Below, one piece after another: positions 1 through 6,454 of a stretch of 17,672 nucleotides of DNA. Numbering within the stretch: the first letter of the stretch is position 1; every line of letters begins with the position of its first letter. A program made the position numbers and the translations under genes. Location: contig DATDRQ010000129.1 of the NCBI GenBank assembly GCA_035291645.1, forward strand, positions 1 through 17,672, in the 5' to 3' direction. A model generated the notes under the pieces. That model did not search any database. It saw only the letters and a list, made by a program, of their open reading frames with translations, and was not told the origin of the DNA. The DNA is from DATDRQ01 sp035291645. GTDB lineage: Bacteria; Chloroflexota; Anaerolineae; Anaerolineales; UBA4823.

Positions 1-3
1 CTC

Positions 4-1140
4 ATGAAACGGATATCCATTGTATTCAGCCTCGTCGTCGTACTGGCCCTGTTCCTGGGCGCCTGCGCCCCGGCAGCCCCGGTCGCACCGGTGGTCCAGA
101 CCGTCGAGGTCATCAGGACCCAGGAAGTTCTGGTTCCCCAGGAAGTGATCGTCACCCAGCAGGTGATCACGACGGTCGAAGTCGAGAAACCCCAGGAGCT
201 GCAGAAGCTGGTGATCGGTTTCTCCTGGAACGAGAAGATGCACAGCCTGATCCAGGCCTGGCAGGACTACATGGTCGCCTACGCGGCGGAAGCCTGTCCC
301 AAGGCAGGCTATGAGTGCGAGTTCGTCTTCAACGTAGCCGACAGCGACCCGCAGCAGCAGGCCTCCAACCTCGAAGACCTGATCAACCAGGGTGTGAACG
401 TGATCGGCGCCCGCGCCCATGACGCCGCCGCCATCGGCGCCTCGATCGTCGCCGCCAATGAAGCCGGTATCCCCTTCGTCACCTTCGACCGCGAGTCGTC
501 CACCGCCCAGCCGGCGGTGCACGTCGGGGCTGACAGCTACACTCAGGCAGTGACCACCGCCGAGGAGTTCGCCAAGATCCTGGAGAAGAACGGAGTCGAA
601 GGCGCTCAGTGCATCGAGCTGCAGGGCGACCTGCGTGACCAGAACGCCGTCTACCGCTCACAGGGCTGGGCTGACGTAGAGAAGAAGCTCAAGGATGCCG
701 GCAGCCCGTTCGCCTGGACGACCGTCGTCCAGGTCCCGACCGAATGGAACCCAGAGAAATTCCTGACCGGGACCCAGGCCGCCCTGGAAGCGCACCCGGA
801 AGCCAACTGCATGTTCGTCGCCAGTGACTTCGCCTTCGACTCGGTCATGCAGGCGCTCGAAGCCGCCGGGAAAGCGATCCCATCGGGCGAGGAAGGCCAC
901 ATCTGGATCGCCGCCCAGGACGTCAACCCGCAGGGCTACACCGCTATGGAGAAGGGTATCATCGACGTCGCTACCACCTATGACGCTTACTTCCACGCGG
1001 TCGAGTTCGTGAACGCAGTGCTGCGCGTGGCCTCCGGTGAAGAGCTGGGCGTCAAGAAGATCCTGGTGCCCGGGCGCGTCGCCACCCTGGAGAACTTCAA
1101 AGAGCTGCCCAACATGTGGGCCCTGGATTACCAGGAGTAA
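4..1140 (+). CDS. Sugar ABC transporter substrate-binding lipoprotein (RbsB/ChvE-type)
   Basis: This 378-residue protein should capture a sugar or related small polar solute outside the membrane and deliver it to an ABC importer. Residues 1-20 form a lipoprotein signal peptide (KR, then a Val/Leu-rich core) ending in the lipobox LGAC with Cys21. Residues about 34-66 are a repetitive Val/Glu/Gln tether (QEVLVPQEVIV, TVEVEK), a habit of Chloroflexota binding proteins. The rest reads as a two-lobed periplasmic-binding-protein type 1 fold: GFSWNEKMHSLIQAW opens lobe 1, LIN-QGVNVIGARAHDAAAI is the 'sugar-binding' strand, GIPFVTFDRES follows, and a KKILVPGRVATLENF end closes it. Length is normal for the family. 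The ATG lies three bases inside the window, so its ribosome binding site is not visible, and its transporter partners may lie upstream. No ABC ATPase or permease follows directly; the nearest ones (from 7467) sit behind their own binding protein. The ligand is unknown. Confidence 0.9.
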   Translation: MKRISIVFSLVVVLALFLGACAPAAPVAPVVQTVEVIRTQEVLVPQEVIVTQQVITTVEVEKPQELQKLVIGFSWNEKMHSLIQAWQDYMVAYAAEACPKAGYECEFVFNVADSDPQQQASNLEDLINQGVNVIGARAHDAAAIGASIVAANEAGIPFVTFDRESSTAQPAVHVGADSYTQAVTTAEEFAKILEKNGVEGAQCIELQGDLRDQNAVYRSQGWADVEKKLKDAGSPFAWTTVVQVPTEWNPEKFLTGTQAALEAHPEANCMFVASDFAFDSVMQALEAAGKAIPSGEEGHIWIAAQDVNPQGYTAMEKGIIDVATTYDAYFHAVEFVNAVLRVASGEELGVKKILVPGRVATLENFKELPNMWALDYQE

Positions 1141-1198
1141 TTCGCCTTAGAACTGGCTTACACTCCGTAAAGGCGGCCCTGCAGGCCTGAACAACAAG

Positions 1199-1234
1199 CT
1201 ACATCGTAGCCTACATCGTAGCCAACATCGTTGC
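1199..1234. repeat. Three tandem 12-bp mini-palindromes
   Basis: Three head-to-tail 12-bp units occupy 1199-1210, 1211-1222 and 1223-1234. The first two are identical (CTACATCGTAGC); the third is CAACATCGTTGC. Each is itself an inverted repeat, with 4-bp arms around ATC. The two changes in unit 3 lie at mirror positions (T to A and A to T), so the palindrome is kept. The array sits 58 bp after the stop of the binding protein and 126 bp before the corrinoid-protein start. Function is unknown; a protein-binding array or small RNA hairpins are possible. Confidence 0.7.
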
Positions 1235-1248
1235 CGCATTTACACCAT

Positions 1249-1326
1249 CCACCCTCATCCCGTCTAGCCAGCCTCCGGCATGCCCTCACATTCGTGCAGG
1301 CATCAACGAGGAAAGGGTGAGGGTGG
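1249..1326 (+). other. Structured leader with competing inverted repeats upstream of the corrinoid gene
   Basis: A 9-bp perfect inverted repeat (CCACCCTCA at 1249-1257, TGAGGGTGG at 1318-1326) encloses 60 bp. The same right-hand strand can pair instead with CCCTCAC at 1283-1289 (7 bp, partner 1317-1323). A third hairpin, ATGCC 1280-1284 with GGCAT 1299-1303, is also possible. These pairings exclude each other, so the leader could switch between folds before the ribosome binding site at 1351-1356. No clear promoter was seen in 1141-1360 and no cobalamin-riboswitch B12 box was recognised, so a regulatory role is an inference. Confidence 0.35.
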
Positions 1327-1360
1327 AACTTTCATCCGAACCTGCAAAAAAGAGGAATCT

Positions 1361-1996
1361 ATGGAAGACCTTCTAAAAACGTTGGCGGATGCAGTCCTGG
1401 CAGGAGAAAAACCGGTCGCCGAAAAAATCGTCCGGCAAGCGATTGAGGCTGGTATCCAACCGGAAAAGATCCTGAAAGAGGGCTTAACCCCGGCCATGGA
1501 TGAAGTTGGGCGGCGTTTCGAATGCGGGGAAGCGTTTATCCCGGAGATGCTGATCGCCGCCAGATCCATGCAGGCAGCCCTGGCCATTTTGAAACCCTTC
1601 TTGGTGGACACGGGTGTGGAACCTTCTGGAAAGGTAGTGATCGGAACCGTTAAAGGAGACCTGCACGATATCGGTAAGAACCTGGTGGGTATGATGCTGG
1701 AAGGCGCCGGTTTTGAGATCGTTGACCTGGGTGTGGATGTCCCAGCCAGCAAGTTCGTCGAGGCAGTCGGCGAGGGCGTGAAGGTGGTCGCTATGTCCTC
1801 CTTGCTGACGACTACCATGCCAGAGATGGTGACCACCGTAGCAGCTCTCAAAGCAGCCAGCCGGCGTGCCCAGGTCAAGATAATCATCGGAGGTGCTCCG
1901 GTTACCGAGGCATACGCTCAAAAAATCGGCGCGGATGGGTATGCACCGGATGCAGGACTGGCAGCCGGACTGGTGCGCGGGTTGCTTGGAAAATGA
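1361..1996 (+). CDS. Corrinoid (B12-binding) methyltransferase carrier protein, MtbC/MtmC/MtaC family
   Basis: A 211-residue cobamide-binding protein that carries a methyl group on cobalt between two methyltransferases in the cytoplasm. Residues about 1-85 form the helical cap domain (B12-binding 2), including a GLTPAMDEVGRRFECGEAFIPEML helix-turn region that packs over the corrin. Residues about 90-211 are the Rossmann-like B12-binding domain with the full signature: D100-L-H102-D-I-G105 (His102 is the expected lower axial cobalt ligand), S147-x-L149, and the GG pair at 177-178. Spacing between these blocks matches the family. The open frame extends upstream to an ATG at 1280, but ATG 1361 is chosen because AGAGGA (1351-1356) lies just ahead of it and the family's N-terminus begins there. 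It is followed after 34 bp by a URO-D-family methyltransferase, its probable partner. The methyl donor is unknown; no reductive activator is visible in the window. Confidence 0.92.
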   Translation: MEDLLKTLADAVLAGEKPVAEKIVRQAIEAGIQPEKILKEGLTPAMDEVGRRFECGEAFIPEMLIAARSMQAALAILKPFLVDTGVEPSGKVVIGTVKGDLHDIGKNLVGMMLEGAGFEIVDLGVDVPASKFVEAVGEGVKVVAMSSLLTTTMPEMVTTVAALKAASRRAQVKIIIGGAPVTEAYAQKIGADGYAPDAGLAAGLVRGLLGK

Positions 1997-2030
1997 CCCA
2001 AACGGTTAAATTCCTGGATGGAGGCATGCG

Positions 2031-3197
2031 ATGAACTCGAGAGAACGCGTCCTGGCAGCTGTCAATCATCAAGAGCCGGACAAGGTTCCGATCGACCTGG
2101 GGGGGACGCAATGCTCGACGTTGACTCTGGTTGCCAATGATCAACTTAAAGCTCACCTGAATATCGATAAAGAAGGCGAGATGGTCGTCTGTCCTCTGAC
2201 CGAGGCAATCTCCTTGTTGGATGAAATTGCGCTGCTCTTCGAAACGGACTGCCGGACCGTGCGCATGAAAGCCCCCAGAGCCGGGCGCGAGGACGAGGCA
2301 AACCTGGGCAAAGGATTCACGGCATTTAAAGTTGTACGCAACCCGGAAGGCCACGAATTCATCGACGACCTGGGCACCGTCTGGAAAAAGAACCGCTATG
2401 ATTATGCCCCTGTGAAGTTCCCCTTCGCCGGGTTGACTGCCTCCGACCTGGACACCTACCCCTGGCCTGACCCGTACGATCCCGGGCGAATCGAAGGTTT
2501 GCGTGAAGAAACGCTCGCGTTGCGCAAGGATACCGATTACGCTATCGTCGCCGACATCATGGTCGGCGGGCCATTCGAACAGGCCTGCAGGAGCCGCGGT
2601 TTCGAACAATTCATGCTCGACCTGGCCTGGGATCCGGCCTTTGCACACAAATATCTCGGAAAACTTACCGATTTAGCAGTTGGGATGTGGGATGCCCAGC
2701 TGTCCGCCATCGGCGACTGCGTGGACATCGTCTGCCAGGGCGACGACCTGGGCATGCAAACCGGATTGCAGATCTCGCTCGACATGTACCGAAAGTTCGT
2801 CAGGCCCTGTCACGAGCGGATTTTCGCGTTCATTCATTCGAAGACGAATGCCAAAGCCTGGCTGCACTCCTGTGGCTCGGTCTACGCGATCATTCCCGAT
2901 CTGATCGAATCTGGCGTGGATATCCTGAACCCGGTCCAGGTGCGCGCGAAGAATATGGACCTGGAACGGCTGAAACGCGAATTTGGCCGGGACATTGCTT
3001 TTTGGGGCGGGGGTGTGGACATCCAGAGCCTGCCCGATTGGAACACCCAGGAAGTGGAAGAGCAGGTCAGGCGAGTGATCGAGATCATGGCCCCCGGCGG
3101 CGGGTACGTGTTTGCCGCTACCCATAATATCCTGCCCGAAACGACCGGTGAGAAGACTTACGCCGCCTATATGAGCGCCGTAAAGTACCGCGGCTAG
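2031..3197 (+). CDS. Uroporphyrinogen decarboxylase-family (MtaA/CmuA-like) methyltransferase
   Basis: A 388-residue TIM-barrel protein of the URO-D family. Family markers are the start MNSRERVLAAVNHQEPDKVP, the DDLGMQTGLQISLDMYRKF block (residues 238-256) and WLHSCGSV (277-284), then GVDILNPVQ and GGGYVFAATHNILPET near the end. His279 and Cys281 form the HxC zinc motif of MtaA/CmuA-type corrinoid methyltransferases. The usual distal Cys is not obvious, and His365 in the ATHNI block may stand in. Together with the corrinoid protein 34 bp upstream, this argues for methyl transfer to or from cobalt rather than haem synthesis. RBS GGAGG is at 2020-2024. Direction (demethylating a substrate or passing methyl to an acceptor) cannot be told. 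The gene ends convergently to the epimerase gene, with 64 bp between the stops. Codon use in this two-gene block looks slightly less GC-biased than in the operon to the right; that is a visual impression. Confidence 0.88.
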   Translation: MNSRERVLAAVNHQEPDKVPIDLGGTQCSTLTLVANDQLKAHLNIDKEGEMVVCPLTEAISLLDEIALLFETDCRTVRMKAPRAGREDEANLGKGFTAFKVVRNPEGHEFIDDLGTVWKKNRYDYAPVKFPFAGLTASDLDTYPWPDPYDPGRIEGLREETLALRKDTDYAIVADIMVGGPFEQACRSRGFEQFMLDLAWDPAFAHKYLGKLTDLAVGMWDAQLSAIGDCVDIVCQGDDLGMQTGLQISLDMYRKFVRPCHERIFAFIHSKTNAKAWLHSCGSVYAIIPDLIESGVDILNPVQVRAKNMDLERLKREFGRDIAFWGGGVDIQSLPDWNTQEVEEQVRRVIEIMAPGGGYVFAATHNILPETTGEKTYAAYMSAVKYRG

Positions 3198-3223
3198 AAA
3201 TGCAGATTGAAGAATTATCGAGC

Positions 3224-3243
3224 GGACCGGCCAGGGTCGGTCC
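3224..3243. terminator. Weak hairpin between convergent genes
   Basis: A 6-bp stem (GGACCG at 3224-3229, CGGTCC at 3238-3243) with an 8-base loop lies in the 64-bp gap between the convergent methyltransferase and epimerase genes. Its position suits a bidirectional terminator, but neither side has a proper T run. The assignment is therefore tentative. Confidence 0.3.
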
Positions 3244-3261
3244 ACCCACCAGAGGAAAAAA

Positions 3262-4125
3262 TTACTTGAGCACGCCGCGCATGAACAACAGCGCCTTGCG
3301 GGCCTCCTCGTCCATGTCCAGTCCAACGCTCAGGTCGCGGAAGACCTTGATATCGCGGCCCACCTGCCCGCCCGGCATCAGGAACGGCTCCATCACCACG
3401 TAGCCAGCATAGCCGATCTTGCGCAAGGCCGAGGCGATCTCCGTCCAGGGGATGTGGCCGTATCCCGGAGGCATGCGGTTGTTCTCGCCGATGTGAAAAT
3501 GCCCGAGCTTTTCGCCGGCCTGCAGGAGCGAATCGCCCACGAAATCTTCCTCGATGTTCATATGGAAGGTGTCCAGCATCACTTTAGCGTTCGGGCTGCC
3601 GACCGCTTCGACGTATTCCACGGCCTCCTGGCAGGTATTCAACAAATACTGCTCGAAACGGTTCACCACCTCCATATTAAACGTTACCTGGTTATCTTCG
3701 GCGGTCTTGATCGCCTCCTGCATGCTCCGGATGCTGCGCTCTAGATATGGCCGCTTGTCCGACACCCCGGAGGGCATGGTGGCAGGCCAGCAGCTGTACA
3801 GGATTCCGCCCAGCTTCCCGCCGCCCATCTCCCCGATCGCACTGGCCATCTGCTTTAGGTAGCCGATCCCGTCCGCGCGCACGCTCCGGTCCTCAGAGGC
3901 GATGTCGTATTGCCTGGGAAGACCGATACAATAAGTCAGGATCAGACCTTTGTCGTCTGCGTGCGCCTTCAGGCTTTTCCTTTCCGCCGTATTCATACTT
4001 CCGATCGTCCCGCCGTTCACTTCCAGGATGTCGAACCCCAGGCCGGCAACTTTATCGACGAAGGGGTGGAAATCCGCATCCCAGTCGTGGGTCCAGTAGG
4101 CGTAGTAAATACCGATCTTGTTCAT
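3262..4125 (-). CDS. Ketose 3-epimerase (D-psicose/D-tagatose 3-epimerase family)
   Basis: A 287-residue TIM-barrel enzyme of the sugar phosphate isomerase/epimerase (AP endonuclease 2-like) superfamily, expected to interconvert C3 epimers of a free ketose such as fructose and psicose with Mn2+ or Co2+. It reads closely like the Agrobacterium D-psicose 3-epimerase as I recall it: IYYAYWTHDWDADF at the start, VMLDTFHMNIEED, GHFHIGENNR, VVMEPF, DIKVFRDLS. The metal and catalytic residues all appear, each shifted by two from that enzyme: Glu152, Asp185, His211 and Glu246, with substrate contacts His188 and Arg217. Start ATG (4125-4123) is preceded by GGAGG (4139-4135). The gene is divergent from the GntR gene and its promoter carries the same operator, so the two are probably co-regulated. 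Related families (L-ribulose 3-epimerase, 5-keto-gluconate epimerase IolO) cannot be excluded. Confidence 0.88.
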   Translation of the reverse strand: MNKIGIYYAYWTHDWDADFHPFVDKVAGLGFDILEVNGGTIGSMNTAERKSLKAHADDKGLILTYCIGLPRQYDIASEDRSVRADGIGYLKQMASAIGEMGGGKLGGILYSCWPATMPSGVSDKRPYLERSIRSMQEAIKTAEDNQVTFNMEVVNRFEQYLLNTCQEAVEYVEAVGSPNAKVMLDTFHMNIEEDFVGDSLLQAGEKLGHFHIGENNRMPPGYGHIPWTEIASALRKIGYAGYVVMEPFLMPGGQVGRDIKVFRDLSVGLDMDEEARKALLFMRGVLK

Positions 4126-4161
4126 AGATGTTGACCTCCGCGCAGGTTATTGAATCGGCTT

Positions 4162-4185
4162 AATTGTAATCACAGGATTACAATT
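4162..4185. promoter_or_regulatory. Operator 1 (palindrome) for the divergent epimerase promoter
   Basis: A perfect inverted repeat with 10-bp arms (AATTGTAATC at 4162-4171 and GATTACAATT at 4176-4185) around the spacer ACAG. The 19-bp core TTGTAATCACAGGATTACA (4164-4182) recurs exactly at 4278-4296. It starts right after the minus-strand -10 box and should cover the transcription start, the expected position for a repressor site. The GntR-family regulator encoded next door is the obvious binder. Confidence 0.85.
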
Positions 4186-4186
4186 T

Positions 4187-4214
4187 ATTATAACGAAAGC
4201 GGGGATGCCGTCAA
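4187..4214 (-). promoter_or_regulatory. Divergent promoter for the ketose 3-epimerase
   Basis: On the minus strand, TTGACG (4214-4209) and TATAAT (4192-4187) are separated by 16 bp, a near-consensus housekeeping promoter. The predicted start lies near 4180, inside operator 1, about 55 bases before the epimerase ATG. Four bases separate the -10 box from the operator core. Confidence 0.75.
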
Positions 4215-4245
4215 GTCAGTAATCCCTGGGATCAGAATTTCCTGC

Positions 4246-4273
4246 TTGACATCCGTCAGGAGGTCTGTATAAT
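4246..4273 (+). promoter_or_regulatory. Promoter of the gntR-led sugar operon
   Basis: TTGACA (4246-4251) and TATAAT (4268-4273), both perfect consensus hexamers, are separated by 16 bp. Start of transcription is expected near 4280, inside operator 2. The arrangement mirrors the divergent promoter, with five bases between the -10 box and the operator core. Confidence 0.85.
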
Positions 4274-4278
4274 TAACT

Positions 4279-4296
4279 TGTAATCACAGGATTACA
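4279..4296. promoter_or_regulatory. Operator 2 (palindrome) overlapping the operon start site
   Basis: Inverted repeat TGTAATC (4279-4285), spacer ACAG, GATTACA (4290-4296). With the preceding T it repeats operator 1's core base for base, 114 bp away centre to centre. Its last base overlaps the AGGAGG ribosome binding site (4296-4301) of the regulator gene, so bound repressor would block the start of transcription and autoregulate. Confidence 0.85.
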
Positions 4297-4306
4297 GGAG
4301 GCCGCT

Positions 4307-5092
4307 ATGGGAATCCCGTCCGCGATTGCAAAGTTCCCCAAGAACGACCAAATCGATAAGAACAGCCCCCTGCCTTACTATATCCAGCTCAAAGAGATCT
4401 TGAAAGGGTATATCGAGAACGGCGATTGGAAGACCGGCAGCCAGATCCCCAGCGAACCGGACCTGTGCGAGATCTTCGATATCAGCCGCACGGTCGTGCG
4501 CCAGGCCCTCAAAGAACTGACCTACGAAGGCTTGCTGGTCAGAGAAAAGGGGCGCGGGACTTTCGTCGCCGAGCCGAAGATCAGCGAGGGCCTGATCCAG
4601 GAACTGACCGGCTTCTACCAGGATATGACCGGGCGCGGAATGCGCCCGGAAAGCCAGATCCTCAAACAGCATGTCGTCTCGGCCAGCGCCCGGATCGCCA
4701 ACTCGCTCGCCATCCCAACCGGCACACCGGTGATCGAGATCGAGCGGCTGCGTTTCGTCAACCAGGAACCGATCGTCCTGGTCACGACCTATCTGCCATA
4801 CGCCAGATGTCCGGCTCTGGTGGAGGCTGACCTGAGGCAGCGGTCCCTGTATGAGTTTATCGAACAGGAATGCGATCTATACATCGACCGCGGCCGGCGG
4901 ACGATCGAAGCCGTGCCAGCCAACGAGTACGAAGCGCAACTGCTCCAGGTCGAGGAAGGCAGCCCGCTGATCCTGCTGGACAGCGTCAGCTACCTGCAGG
5001 ATGGAACCCCGGTCGAGTACTACCACGCACTGCACCGCGGCGACCGCTCTCGCTTCGAGGTCGAATTGGTCCGGCGGAGGGAATTTAAGTAG
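4307..5092 (+). CDS. GntR-family (HutC/UTRA type) transcriptional repressor
   Basis: A 261-residue regulator. Residues about 22-88 are the winged helix-turn-helix of GntR proteins: PLPYYIQLKEILKGYI, then GSQIPSEPDLCEIFDISRTV, VRQALKELTYEGLLVRE and the wing KGRGTFVAEPK. Residues about 95-258 match the UTRA effector domain of the HutC subfamily, which binds sugar phosphates or other small metabolites: LTGFYQDMTGRG, IEIERLRFVNQEPIVLVTTYLP, and the closing PVEYYHALHRGDRSRFEVEL. The gene leads a long catabolic operon, and its own promoter and that of the divergent epimerase carry twin operators. Autoregulated repression with relief by a pathway intermediate is the natural model; the ligand is unknown. 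The RBS AGGAGG at 4296-4301 sits five bases before the ATG. Confidence 0.93.
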   Translation: MGIPSAIAKFPKNDQIDKNSPLPYYIQLKEILKGYIENGDWKTGSQIPSEPDLCEIFDISRTVVRQALKELTYEGLLVREKGRGTFVAEPKISEGLIQELTGFYQDMTGRGMRPESQILKQHVVSASARIANSLAIPTGTPVIEIERLRFVNQEPIVLVTTYLPYARCPALVEADLRQRSLYEFIEQECDLYIDRGRRTIEAVPANEYEAQLLQVEEGSPLILLDSVSYLQDGTPVEYYHALHRGDRSRFEVELVRRREFK

Positions 5093-5213
5093 CCAGTTAG
5101 TCATCTCACCTATTGAAAGGAGGCGCCAGGGGTATCGGGAGACAGTGACCCAGTTCGAACGTGAAGAGTCTAAGAACATAAGTCTAAAGATCCAAGAAAA
5201 CGGAGGAGATCGC

Positions 5214-6437
5214 ATGTCTCACAAGACTTTAATTAATCTGTCGATTGCCGTGGTTCTGATACTGGCTGTGCTGCTGTCAGCCTGCCAGCCAGCCGCGGCC
5301 CCGGTCGCCACCGAAGCCCCTGCCCCGGTAGAAACCGAAGCCCCAGGGCAAGGCGAACCCACCACGATCGTCATCGGATGGACGCCGCCCGACATCACCG
5401 GCGTGTTCAAGACCGCCACGGATTTCTTCCAGGCCTCCGCGGATGACGCCAACAAGAACGGCTTCGACGTGCAGCTGATCACGCAATCGGTCACCAGCCA
5501 CACGAACTTCGCCGATCAGGTCGCCATCATCGAGGATTACATCCAGCGTGACGTGGACGTGATCGCCATCTCGCCGATCGAGGTGGAGGTCATCAAGCCC
5601 GCCCTCGCGAAAGCCGCCGAAGCCGGCATCCCGGTGATCATCGTGAACCTGCTCGAGCCGATCGAAGGCGCCAAGGTCGATTCCTACATCGGCTTTGACA
5701 ACTCTGTGGCGGCTGAAGTCAGCGCGTACTCCTTGCTCGACTACTTCGGCGGCCCGGGTGTACTGGGCAGCGGAGAGACAGTGGAGATCGCCCCAGATGA
5801 CTACCTGGACATCGCTTTCTGGGAAGGCCTGTACGGCGGGCTGAGCGATGAGCAAAAGGCCGAGATCACCGCGCGCGGCGCCATCATCGAGGGCGTTGCC
5901 GGCGGCTTCTTCTCGACCGCCCGCCTGAACGGCTTCCACAAGGTGGTCGACCAGTATCCCGGCGTCGAGATCGTCGGCAATCCTTGCGCCGCGGACTGGA
6001 ACCGCGAGAAAGGCGTCAAGTGCACGGAGGACTTCCTGCAGGCGAACCCGACCGGCCTGGACTTCTTCTGGGCAGCCTCGAATGAGATGGGACTGGGCGC
6101 CATGTTGGCGAGTGAAGCCGCCGACCGGCTGGAAGTTGCCAGTGAAAGCCCGACCGTCGGGGATGAGACCGTCGCCGTTTTCACCAACGACGTCACCCCT
6201 GAATCGGTCGAGCGCATCAAGGAAGGTAAGATCATCGCCGAGACCACCCACGGCTTCGCCGACTGGGGTTGGTTTGGCGGTGAGTACGCCGTGATGCTGG
6301 CCTGCGGCGAGACACCCTCGGCGACCTACGACATCCGCCCGCGCACCGTCTACCAGGCAAACGCCGATCAGTACTATCCGGACCCGGCTCTGCCGCCGAT
6401 CGACTGGGCGCAGATCAAGGCCGATTGTAAGAAGTAA
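5214..6437 (+). CDS. Sugar ABC transporter substrate-binding lipoprotein, operon copy
   Basis: A 407-residue lipoprotein expected to feed the ABC ATPase and permease encoded from 7467. The signal peptide ends in lipobox LSAC with Cys24, followed by an Ala/Pro/Glu linker (to about residue 48) and a type 1 periplasmic-binding fold: TTIVIGWTPPDITGVF, VDVIAISPIEVEVIKPALAKA (ligand-cleft strand), EAGIPVIIVNL, then SYIGFDNSVAA. The frame is open upstream to 5001, inside the GntR gene, but ATG 5214 is chosen: it has GGAGGAG at 5202-5208 and starts exactly at a signal peptide. The 121-bp gap after the GntR gene shows a stray AAAGGAGG near 5117 without a usable start and no convincing promoter. A strong stem-loop follows the stop. 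The protein is clearly distinct from the binding protein at the left edge, so the two probably serve different ligands. Confidence 0.92.
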   Translation: MSHKTLINLSIAVVLILAVLLSACQPAAAPVATEAPAPVETEAPGQGEPTTIVIGWTPPDITGVFKTATDFFQASADDANKNGFDVQLITQSVTSHTNFADQVAIIEDYIQRDVDVIAISPIEVEVIKPALAKAAEAGIPVIIVNLLEPIEGAKVDSYIGFDNSVAAEVSAYSLLDYFGGPGVLGSGETVEIAPDDYLDIAFWEGLYGGLSDEQKAEITARGAIIEGVAGGFFSTARLNGFHKVVDQYPGVEIVGNPCAADWNREKGVKCTEDFLQANPTGLDFFWAASNEMGLGAMLASEAADRLEVASESPTVGDETVAVFTNDVTPESVERIKEGKIIAETTHGFADWGWFGGEYAVMLACGETPSATYDIRPRTVYQANADQYYPDPALPPIDWAQIKADCKK

Positions 6438-6454
6438 CTTCTTCTTCAATTCGC

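Noticed and set aside
1199..1234. CRISPR-like repeat array
   Set aside because: The units are 12 bp and directly adjacent with no spacers, and no cas gene is nearby.
1141..1360. Cobalamin riboswitch ahead of the corrinoid-protein gene
   Set aside because: The spacer has the right length and some hairpins, but no recognisable B12 box or the conserved core strings of that class.
2031..3197. Housekeeping uroporphyrinogen decarboxylase (HemE)
   Set aside because: Pairing with a corrinoid protein and the HSC zinc-type motif point to the methyltransferase branch, and no haem gene is near.
4218..4236. Third operator copy midway between the two palindromes
   Set aside because: AGTAATC and GATCAGA are only partial matches, the spacer is 5 rather than 4 bp, and symmetry is poor; probably chance.
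5093..5213. Internal promoter or small gene between the GntR and binding-protein genes
   Set aside because: An AAAGGAGG string occurs near 5117 but no start codon with a sensible frame follows, and no paired -35/-10 boxes were convincing.
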